From a virus: a stretch of 24,443 bases of DNA. Under the pieces are notes generated by a model. The model saw nothing but the letters and a program-made list of their open reading frames with translations. It ran no database searches and was not told the origin of the DNA. Positions within the stretch are counted from its first letter, which is position 1; the number at the start of each line of letters is the position of its first letter. Position numbers and translations under genes: made by a program. The stretch spans positions 1 through 24,443 of IMG/VR virus record IMGVR_UViG_3300008120_000885; one strand, written 5' to 3'. Below are positions 11,429 through 19,800 of this stretch, one piece after another.

Positions 11429-13378
11429 ATGCCTAAGGGGAAACGTAATGTAAGTGCGGAGGACCGCGCTATTTTTTTTCAGGCTATTCAGTCTGGGATG
11501 AATATGAAAGAGGCTGGCCGTTTGGCTGGCATCTCGTATACGACTGCCCGTAACTGGATGGCTCGGTCTAAGCAAACCAAGATTGAGTTGGATGAAGCCA
11601 AGTTGCAAACTGGGCGTGGCACTGGTGGTAATACGCTCACCCGCGATTTAAATGCGATGCGGGATGTGCCACCTGTTATTCCTGGGTCTCGTTTAAAGGA
11701 GCGCGCTCAGCGGGGACTTGAGGACTTTGATTATTTTCGGCGCGTCTATTTGGGGCGTGTGCCATCGAATTGGCAGGTGGATGCGGCATACAAGATTGTT
11801 GAACGTCTGGAGAATAAGGACAAAAAGTTCCTGGTATTGAACTGTCCTCCTGGCGCTGGCAAGTCAACCCTGTTCCACGATGTGGCTGTTTGGGCGATTG
11901 TGCGTAACCGTGCGGTTCGTGTGATGATTGGGTCGATTTCTCAAACTCTGGCAAAGATGTATAGCCGTCGTATTCGTGAGACATTGGAACGTACGGTGCC
12001 TCTTCGTCCCGACCCCGAGTTGGTGAAACGCGGGTTGGCATTGAACGCTGAAGCATGTTTGGCTTTGGACTATGGGCGTTTCAAACCGAACAATGCTGGT
12101 GCTTTGTGGCGAGCCGAAGAGTTCATCGTTGAACAGTATGCAGGCGGCGGCTTAGACAACAAAGAGCCAACCGTGTCTGCGTACGGTATTGAATCAGAGT
12201 TCATTGGTCACCGTGCCGACTTGTGTTTGTTTGACGACGTAGCGTCCCCAGAGAACGCTAAGGAGTCGGTGGCTCGCGACAAGTTGATTGAACGTTGGGA
12301 CTCTATGGCTGAGGCTCGCGTAGACCCAGGTGGACTACTGGCTGTTATCGGGCAGCGATTAGGACCTCTTGACCTTTACGCACACTGTTTGGGGAAAGTG
12401 ACGTATGAGGAAGAAGAGTACGACGGCGAAGACGTTCGCGACATCTCCGACATTCCAGAACCAGTAAAAACCCACAAGTACGAACACCTGGTCTACAAAG
12501 CATATTACGAAGAACTAGATACTGGTCCTGTTTCGCGACGCACTGACGCACCACCGTGGCCAAACGGTCCACTATTGGAGCCTTACCGTTTGTCGTGGCG
12601 CGACCTTTCCTATGTGCGCCATTCCAGTCCACAAAAGTTTGCCACCGTCTACCAGCAAGAAGACATGGCAGAAGGCAACTATCTGATTGAACGGGTTTGG
12701 GCAACTGGTGGCATCGGCCCAGACGGGGTTCTGTATCCAGGTTGCATCGACAAAGACAGACGCCCTGGTTACATCCCTGCTGGTTTGGAACCACCTCTCA
12801 TTTCGATAGCAACCGTTGACCCGTCCCCCACCCAGTTCTGGGCGCTGCAATGGTGGATTTACCAGCCAGATACGAACCTGCGATATTTGATTGATTGTGA
12901 ACGAATCAAACTGACAGCCGAAGACCTACTTGGGTACGACACGCAGTCGCGAACATACGGCGGAATAATGGAGATTTGGCAGGAGCGGGCGTTCCAATAT
13001 GGATACCCCATCTCGCATTGGGTGGTTGAAATCAACGCTGCCCAACGGTTCCTTTTGGCGCACGACTTCGTTCGCCGTTGGCAGGCTCTCCATGGGGTAA
13101 TGATAGTTCCCCACACCACCTCCAGGAACAAACTGGACGAAAACCTGGGTGTTGAAGCATTGCTGCCACCCCTGTGGCGTGCAGGTCAGGTACGTCTGCC
13201 GACAATGGTTGACAACTGGAAGACGCTGGCTTTCGTGGACGAAATGACATCTTGGACTCGCGACAAAAAGAACGGTACCGACCTTGTTATGGCACACTGG
13301 TTTGCCGAACTGCACATGCCGCAGTTGGGTCCAGTGCGTCGTCCACCTAGGATGTGGAGACCAACATGGATGGGTTAA
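11429..13378 (+). CDS. terL: Terminase large subunit with N-terminal helix-turn-helix
   Basis: The 649-residue protein starts MPKGKRNVSAED. An N-terminal HTH (residues about 13-45: FFQAIQSGMNMKEAGRLAGISYTTARNWM) recalls small-terminase or transposase DNA-binding domains. The ATPase has Walker A NCPPGAGKST near residue 140 and Walker B LCLFDDV near 268. The nuclease half has ATVDPSPTQFWALQWW, with the first Asp near residue 460, then HWVVEINAAQ with a Glu, and a late DLVMAHWFAELH with an Asp: the RNase H-like metal site. The enzyme moves DNA into the capsid through the portal and cuts it. An HTH fused to TerL and the lack of a separate recognisable small subunit suggest that DNA recognition is built in. 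Confidence 0.92.
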   Translation: MPKGKRNVSAEDRAIFFQAIQSGMNMKEAGRLAGISYTTARNWMARSKQTKIELDEAKLQTGRGTGGNTLTRDLNAMRDVPPVIPGSRLKERAQRGLEDFDYFRRVYLGRVPSNWQVDAAYKIVERLENKDKKFLVLNCPPGAGKSTLFHDVAVWAIVRNRAVRVMIGSISQTLAKMYSRRIRETLERTVPLRPDPELVKRGLALNAEACLALDYGRFKPNNAGALWRAEEFIVEQYAGGGLDNKEPTVSAYGIESEFIGHRADLCLFDDVASPENAKESVARDKLIERWDSMAEARVDPGGLLAVIGQRLGPLDLYAHCLGKVTYEEEEYDGEDVRDISDIPEPVKTHKYEHLVYKAYYEELDTGPVSRRTDAPPWPNGPLLEPYRLSWRDLSYVRHSSPQKFATVYQQEDMAEGNYLIERVWATGGIGPDGVLYPGCIDKDRRPGYIPAGLEPPLISIATVDPSPTQFWALQWWIYQPDTNLRYLIDCERIKLTAEDLLGYDTQSRTYGGIMEIWQERAFQYGYPISHWVVEINAAQRFLLAHDFVRRWQALHGVMIVPHTTSRNKLDENLGVEALLPPLWRAGQVRLPTMVDNWKTLAFVDEMTSWTRDKKNGTDLVMAHWFAELHMPQLGPVRRPPRMWRPTWMG

Positions 13379-13396
13379 CGATTGTGCTACTGTTTT
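13372..13396 (+). promoter_or_regulatory. Putative late promoter 2 (extended -10, near-leaderless)
   Basis: GGGTT (13372-13376), six bases, TGTGCTACT (13383-13391), G and four T, the same block and spacing as at 11156. The extended -10 TGC-TACTGT ends at 13393, ten bases before the ATG at 13404. GGGTT overlaps the terminase stop, so that part may be coincidence; the 14-base TGTGCTACTSTTTT match is the stronger evidence. Confidence 0.5.
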
Positions 13397-13403
13397 AGCA
13401 GTC

Positions 13404-14720
13404 ATGGCCAAAAAGAAGTTGACTCCATTCGAAAAGGCACAACGCCAATTCGTTCAAGCGCGTCTAGCCGAAACAGGACTCGAAGCATCGCCAGAGACAC
13501 GTCAGCGTTTCCGTCAACGGTTTGAAACCCTTGCCGCAGAAAAGCAGGGTCGCACCAAACTCGCACAAAAACTTCTTCCAACTGGCGGCGCAGAAGAACG
13601 TAAAGGTTTCAAGCGAATGCTTGCCACCGACATGCCAGCACGTGGCGACACTGGTGGAACTGGTGGTGGAAGCACATCTTCCTACAAAGTTCCTACCGCA
13701 AAAGACATTACCGCTGGTTGGCAGCAAGCCGTTAAGAGCGGTTCATACAAGGTTCCAACCCCAGCCACGAAAGCGCCGACTGTTTCAACCCAGCAAACAT
13801 CAACGACTTCATCCAAGTCCAAGGGCAACGTCTTTACCAATCGCCGCCAAAACGTCATTGGCAAAGGTATCAACTATCCAGGCCGAAACTTTATTGAAGG
13901 TGTAGCAAACCCACTCGGCAACGTCGGCGCAATCAAGGACTGGTCGCCTAAGGGTCTAGCGAAAGTTGCTGGTCAGGAACTTAGCGAAGCCGCAAGCGTT
14001 GTGTCCACCGCCCTAACCGCTGGTGCGGGATTAAAAGCCGTAACTTCAGTTGGACGATTTGCCGTAAGCGGTAAATTTGGTTTGAAGAACCTATTTTCGC
14101 GGATTCCAAAACTTGGCGATGCCAGCATCAACAGGTCTGGCGGTGTAGGCAAAGGACCTTACGGTCCGTCCGTGCCATCTGCGCCATCTTCACCAGTTTC
14201 TGCTGCCACATCTGCTGGCAAGTCAACAGCAGCCACCCGTGCAACGACACTGCGCCTGAACGCAAAAGGCGGATACGGTGGCAAGCCATACGGTCCACAG
14301 GTTCCTGCTTCTACCAAAGCGCCTGCCTCTCTTCCTAAGAGCACGACCAACAAGTTTGGTGGTGTTGGTAGCAAGCCATACGGTCCAGCAAAGCCAGCGG
14401 CAACGAAGCCAGCAGCAACGAAGCCAGCGGCCACGAAGCCAGCGGCCACGAAGCCAGCGGCCACGAAGCCAGCGACCACGAAGCCTGCTTCAACCAAAGG
14501 TCCGAAGATTTCCAAGGCAGATGCCGAAGACATTGCTTACCAAGCAGCGCAAACAAAGAATCGTTTCCCTGGCGCAACAGAAAAAGACCTGAAATTTATT
14601 AACGACTATAATCGCGCACAAACGGCAATCGAAAAGCAGTCTGCAGGTTGGCAGGGTTACGCAAACTGGTTGAAGAACCCACAGACGCAATCCACTCTCG
14701 CCAGACTACGGAGAAAGTAG
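13404..14720 (+). CDS. Repeat-rich virion or DNA-associated protein with PYGP and KPAAT repeats
   Basis: The ATG at 13404 starts MAKKKLTPFEKAQRQF; a longer frame from 13284 would run through the terminase end. The 438 residues comprise a basic helical start (1-75), a Gly/Ser/Thr-rich linker (75-150), and a more hydrophobic part (about 160-235: GVANPLGNVGAIKDW...EAASVVSTALTAGAGLKAVTSVGRF). Three GG[VY]G..PYGP motifs follow (about 245-328), then a KPAAT pentapeptide array (330-364) and a helical end. The Lys/Pro/Ala array resembles the tails of histone H1-like proteins. Lying between terminase and portal, it is probably a virion component; DNA binding inside the head is an inference. No known family was recognised. 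Confidence 0.75.
   Translation: MAKKKLTPFEKAQRQFVQARLAETGLEASPETRQRFRQRFETLAAEKQGRTKLAQKLLPTGGAEERKGFKRMLATDMPARGDTGGTGGGSTSSYKVPTAKDITAGWQQAVKSGSYKVPTPATKAPTVSTQQTSTTSSKSKGNVFTNRRQNVIGKGINYPGRNFIEGVANPLGNVGAIKDWSPKGLAKVAGQELSEAASVVSTALTAGAGLKAVTSVGRFAVSGKFGLKNLFSRIPKLGDASINRSGGVGKGPYGPSVPSAPSSPVSAATSAGKSTAATRATTLRLNAKGGYGGKPYGPQVPASTKAPASLPKSTTNKFGGVGSKPYGPAKPAATKPAATKPAATKPAATKPAATKPATTKPASTKGPKISKADAEDIAYQAAQTKNRFPGATEKDLKFINDYNRAQTAIEKQSAGWQGYANWLKNPQTQSTLARLRRK
14391..14495 (+). repeat. 15-bp tandem repeat coding for KPAAT
   Basis: Seven in-frame units of AAGCCAGCGGCCACG and variants. Units 3-5 are identical, and the outer units carry silent and Thr/Ser changes. The near-identical centre implies recent expansion by slippage or recombination. 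The array length probably differs between related phages. Confidence 0.92.
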
Positions 14721-14723
14721 CCC

Positions 14724-16481
14724 ATGCTCTCAGTAGAGCAGATTGTTGACCTGTACAAAAGCCGACAGTTGAAACTCGGACCGATGTTCGAGCAGATGCG
14801 ACGCGTGCGCGATTTGGCAAACGGCGATGTTGTCGTTCCACTGAACGAACTCGACAAGTCTGCAAAGTCAAACGTTGCCAACCTGCTCGTGCAGGGCCTC
14901 GACCAGATGTCAATGCGCGTTGCGTCAACGATGCCATCGCCATACTTCCCACCAGTAAAAGACGGCTCCGACCGCTCCAAGGGCTATGCCCGTATGCGCA
15001 AGAAGGCCGTGCTGTCGTTCTGGGACCACAACAAGATGCAGATAAAGATGCGTCGTCGTGCCCGACACCTGCTCGCGTACTCGCAATCCGCCGTATTTAT
15101 CAAGCCAGATTTCCGTACCCTGATGCCCAAATGGGTGGTGCGCAACCCGCTCGACACCTACCCAGCACCAGTTGAAGACCAAGACGACATCATCCCAGAG
15201 GACTGCATCTTCACCTACAAGGTCAGCGCCAACTGGTTGATGCGCAACTACGGAGAACTCGTTGGTGGACAACTGCGAATGGGCGACATTACGTCCGATT
15301 CGCGTTACACGATGCTCGAATACGTGTCACCAGAAGCACTCCAACTCGTGGTGTTGGGCGCAGAAGACAACCCAGAACTGTCACTGGCAGAACGTGCAGG
15401 TCTTGAAGCAATCATGCTGGAGACAATCCCCAACCGAACTGGGATGCCACTTGCCGTTGTTGCCAACAGAATCACGTTGGACAAACAGCGCGGACAGTTT
15501 GATGGCGTACTTGGCATGTACTACACACGCGCACGCCTGCAAGCACTCACCGAAATTGCCATCGAGCGCGGCGTATTCCCAGAAGAATATCTGGTTGCAC
15601 GAACTGGAGAGAACCCAGAAATCATCCAACTGGCAGACGGACGCAGCGGCATCCTGGGAATCGTGCGCGGCGGAGACATCCGCAGCCAAGACCTCAACCC
15701 TGGCTACAAAACCTACGAAGCCCTCGACCGCCTTGAGCGCCAAGAGCGTCTTGAAGGCGCAATCCCAGCAGAGTTCGGTGGAGAATCGGCAACGAACATT
15801 CGTACTGGTCGCCGTGGAGAAAACGTTCTGTCGGCAACCGTTGACTTCCGAGTACAGGAATCACAAGCCGTATTTGAATCATCGCTTCTCGAAGAAGACA
15901 AGATTGCCATTGCAATCGAAAAGGCGTACTGGGGTGACTTCCCCAAGACATTCTTCATTCCGTCGCGCACATCCGTTGGACAGGAATCGTACGTTCCAAA
16001 CAAGATTTGGGAAACCGACTTCCACTACGTCGCATATTCGGCTGCAGGTTCCGATGTCAACTCCCTCATCATCGGGCTTGGCCAGCGTCTCGGCACTGGC
16101 ATGATGAGCAAAGAATCAGCACGCGAAGCAGACCCGTTGATTTCTGACCCAGAACTAGAACACGACCGAATCATTTCCGAAGGAGTTGAAGCAGCATTGT
16201 TGTCAAGCATCCAACAACAAGCCGTTGACCCCAACGGCCCATACCAACCAGACGACCTTGCGTACCTGACACGCCTTGTCATGGAACAGGACGTTTCACT
16301 TTATGATGCCGTTGAGCGTACGAACAAGCGCGCACAAGAACGTCAAGCAATGGCAATGCCTGCTGGAGCACCAGAGACAATGCCAGGATTAGCAATGCCA
16401 GGAATGGGCGCAGAAGCACCTGTTGCAGGTCCAGGGGGCGAACCGAGCCTGGAGCAACTCTTAGCGCAGATGGGCGGCTGA
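14724..16481 (+). CDS. Portal protein
   Basis: The 585-residue protein begins three bases after the previous stop. Its order of segments fits phage portal proteins: a helical start, then a clamp or wing region with basic residues (RMRKKAVLSFWDHNKMQIKMRRRARHLL), a beta-rich core with MPKWVVRNPLDTYPAP, NRTGMPLAVV, then GVLGMYYTRARLQALTEIAIERG. The late stretch LGQRLGTGMMSKESAREADPLISDPELEHDRI is typical of the portal stem and crown junction. A Met/Pro/Gly-rich tail (545-585) ends it. Twelve copies would form the ring through which TerL pumps DNA. Its place after the terminase supports the call; the exact portal family was not determined. Confidence 0.82.
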   Translation: MLSVEQIVDLYKSRQLKLGPMFEQMRRVRDLANGDVVVPLNELDKSAKSNVANLLVQGLDQMSMRVASTMPSPYFPPVKDGSDRSKGYARMRKKAVLSFWDHNKMQIKMRRRARHLLAYSQSAVFIKPDFRTLMPKWVVRNPLDTYPAPVEDQDDIIPEDCIFTYKVSANWLMRNYGELVGGQLRMGDITSDSRYTMLEYVSPEALQLVVLGAEDNPELSLAERAGLEAIMLETIPNRTGMPLAVVANRITLDKQRGQFDGVLGMYYTRARLQALTEIAIERGVFPEEYLVARTGENPEIIQLADGRSGILGIVRGGDIRSQDLNPGYKTYEALDRLERQERLEGAIPAEFGGESATNIRTGRRGENVLSATVDFRVQESQAVFESSLLEEDKIAIAIEKAYWGDFPKTFFIPSRTSVGQESYVPNKIWETDFHYVAYSAAGSDVNSLIIGLGQRLGTGMMSKESAREADPLISDPELEHDRIISEGVEAALLSSIQQQAVDPNGPYQPDDLAYLTRLVMEQDVSLYDAVERTNKRAQERQAMAMPAGAPETMPGLAMPGMGAEAPVAGPGGEPSLEQLLAQMGG

Positions 16482-16482
16482 A

Positions 16483-16854
16483 ATGGCCAATCGATTTGAT
16501 TTGCAGAACCCAGCAGCCAAAGTTGCCAAAGCGGCAGCCAAAGGACAGACGTACGGCAAAGCCACCGAACAGATGGCAAGCCAGTCGGCTGTTCCAATGG
16601 GTGCATCACCGTCTGACGTTTCTGCCTCCCGCGCAGCACGCGCACCCAAGCCCTTGTCGTTGACCGCACCAACGGAGCGACCAGACGAACCAATCACCGC
16701 TGGCGCACCATTCGGTGCTGGACCAAACATGTATCAGGCTGGCATCCCTATGGCAAATGACTCCCAGATTGCAATGCAGGAAATCCGACAGATTGCAATG
16801 ATGTTCCCCAACGAAGACCTCGAAGACCTACTACTTCGGTACGGGATGGAGTAA
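16483..16854 (+). CDS. Small virion-region protein of unknown function
   Basis: The 123-residue product starts two bases after the portal stop. It is Ala/Pro-rich and probably disordered in residues 1-85 (NPAAKVAKAAAKGQ, SDVSASRAARAPKPLSL). The end is a clear helical segment, SQIAMQEIRQIAMMFPNEDLEDLLLRYGME. The last base of its stop codon is the first base of the next start (TAATG). Position after the portal would suit a scaffold, head-completion or tail-connector role. No motif decides between them. Confidence 0.65.
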   Translation: MANRFDLQNPAAKVAKAAAKGQTYGKATEQMASQSAVPMGASPSDVSASRAARAPKPLSLTAPTERPDEPITAGAPFGAGPNMYQAGIPMANDSQIAMQEIRQIAMMFPNEDLEDLLLRYGME

Positions 16855-19800
16855 TGCTTTACAACAATCTGTTCCCAGAGGACAGAGAGTACATCTTGCA
16901 ACTCGGCCAAGATGCACCAACCATGGGATTCCAAGTATCGCCAGAGTATTCAAAGTCAATGGCTTTGAAGTTAAGCCAAATCAACTATCGCGCACCGTGG
17001 CTGGCGCCAGATGTGCAACTTGCTTTGGCTCGTGGTGGCGCATCCACTGCGGCAATTGACCAAGTCGGCAAGATGTACATGCAGCGCGAACTTGATTCAT
17101 TCGACCAAAAGAAGGCTGCCGTTGGCGTTCTTCCAGGTGTCGTTCAGTCCGTGTACGATGCTGCTGGATTCGTAAAACGCATTTCTGGCAAAACACTGCA
17201 GGCTTTGATTCCTGGTGCAGCCGAAACCGCTGTCGGAACAGCAACTGACCTTGTGGGTTCTTTGGGGCAGGTGGCAACAGAAACATTTAAAACAAAATGG
17301 GCATCCAGGTGGTCATTGGCGGCTTTGATGGCGCTACCCGAATATGCCAATACCGCAATTGGCCAGATTGTAACTGGCAAGGGTCTTGATATTCCTGGCA
17401 TGTTGCACGCCAGCACGTTCCAAACAATGCTTGATAACCGCGAACTGCAGGGTGAGGGTTGGCTTCCAAATCGACAAATTGTAGAAGAACAGGCTGCACG
17501 TGCCCGCGCAGTACGAGGCACGGTTTATGGTTCGGCGTGGACCGTTGGACGAGGCGTCATGTCTGCTGGCGGAATCATCAAGGAAGAAGATGCCGCCTAT
17601 CGCTATGGCTCGGGAATCATCGACGCACTGTTCAACATTATTTTGCCAGAACCAAGCAAATACATCAGCAAAGGTCTGAAACTTGGCGCATACGGTCTTA
17701 CCGCTGCACGAACTGGCGAAGCAATTGAAACGGTAATGAAGGCTGGCGAGCCGATTGCTGGTCTCAAGGGTCTCGTCCCCATGCTGTCTGAAGTAGACGC
17801 AGCATCGCTTCGCAAGGCTCTTGGACCAACCAAGCAAAAGTATTTGCGCGAATCTGGTCTTGGCATGGACGTTTCTGGAGCGACATACAACGCCCTGCAA
17901 TTTGACAAGTTCTTCCGCAGCAACCCATACGCCAAGAAGTTCGTAGAAAAACTGATTGAAACGGAAGATGTTGGCGTCATCTGGGAAGACATATTCGACG
18001 GCAAAATTACAACTGACATGGCATTGCGCCTGCAGAAAGCCAAGAACGAAGACCAAGTCATATCTGCGCTTACCAGTGGTTGGACCTTTGGGGATAGGGC
18101 TTTGAAGTCGGCAATCGGAACCTACAAATACGAGCGCTCGCTGGTTGGCAATTCCATCCGCAAGATGCGCTGGTTTCAACAGGTGCCCGAAGAACTTATT
18201 ATTGTTTCTGGCGGCGACGTAGACAACCAGAAATCCGTCATGAACATCGTTCGCTCACTGCGCGCAGGCGGAGCCAGCGACGCCGAAGTAAAACTAATCC
18301 TTAACGGCGACCCAACCAAGAACCAAATGGGTATCATTGAGTCATTCTCCAAGTTGCCAACCGCAACTCCAACGGCGCGCAAAAACGCAATCAACGCATA
18401 TAAGAGTTACCTTAAAACCTATTTGCGCTCCGCTGGTATCCGCAACGAAATTGTTGAGGAAATCATGAGCGGTGGCGAAATGACCATTGACAGGATGCGC
18501 ACCTGGCTGCGCAACCGTCAGGGTGTAGAAACCGACAACGGACTCATCAAGGTCCTATACGAACAATTCAAAGACAACCTTGACCCAGACGTATTCAATC
18601 AGATGTTTGAGGGCGTTGGATACACGATGAACGACATCCGATTGATGCAGCCAGCAAACTTGGTTGACTTGCTCAACCGAGTACAGGTTCTTCCAGACAC
18701 CCGACAAATCAGGCGACTAACTCGCAGCCCACTGTTCCGCAAAATACTTGAGGGCGGCGATGGCAAACAAATCATCCCCAAACTCCCGATTACCAGCCGC
18801 ACACCAATGCGACTGGTTGACCATGTTGCACCCGAACAGAGAGCCCTATTTGACGAACTGAGAGACGAAGTCTCCAGGCTTGAACAGAATAAAGGTCAAG
18901 CGCGACTCAACGCCCAGGAACGGATTGACGAACTCAAAGACCAGATGGCAGCAATGACTAGTCAGGTTCGTCGTCCAACCCTGACTGGAGAACAGCGTTT
19001 GACGCTGGCATTTGCAGAAATGATGCAACAGCGGGTATGGAAGTTGGCAACGTTGGCAACTGGCGGATACGTGGTGCGCAACATGATGGATGCCCAGGTT
19101 CGTATGGCAACTGGCGGCGTCAATCAATTCCGACACCCAATTGATTACATCCATGCCGTAATGGGCAAGAAGTATGGGACAAGCATCACTGGCGTTGACT
19201 TCACCGACCTTGGTGCTGCTGCTGGACGACAGGCAATTGAAGAAGGACGAGACTTGGCTGAGGCTGGTGTTCGCCGCCGAGTTTGGGAGCGCAGCAACCA
19301 AGAAGACGTATTGGAAGATTTGCGAAACGCGTTCATCAACACCAAGAACCGTGCTGGTTGGAGTTCATTTGACAGCGCATACCATCAACGAAAGAGCGGT
19401 TCGTTCACCCTGGTGAGCCGCGCCGACGGACCCAAGAACTACCCAACCCGATACCACACCGATGGAGTAATCCAGTCGGCACAAAAAACCCTCTCCGACG
19501 ACTTCCAAAGCCGTGTCGCCCTAAGTCTTTCTGCTGGCAAAACAGACGACGAAATCGTAGAAGAACTCATCAAGTTCATGGACAACGAACGCACCTACGC
19601 GTTCCGTGCCACCAATGCACTGTTCTCAGATGGCATCGAGTTCTACGACAGGGCTGGTGACGCGGTACGCAAATTCCCGCCAGTCAATCTGCTCGCAAAG
19701 AAAAAGGAAGACCCAGAGTTCTACAAGTCACTACTTGACGCCTACTTCCGATACGTCGTAATTGACACGGTCAAAACCAACACAGGAAACCTGGACGATG

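Noticed and set aside
13284-13403. Upstream extension of the repeat-rich protein gene
   Set aside because: It runs inside the terminase C-terminal coding region. The codons look non-coding, and the promoter-like block lies just before 13404.
14391-14495. Tandem repeats as a possible CRISPR array
   Set aside because: The units are 15 bases, contiguous and in frame with a protein; there are no spacers and no cas genes.
14159-14533. 124-residue open frame on the minus strand rich in VAAGF repeats
   Set aside because: It is the antisense of the KPAAT repeat array. Its repetitive content follows directly from the plus-strand gene, and there is no ribosome site.
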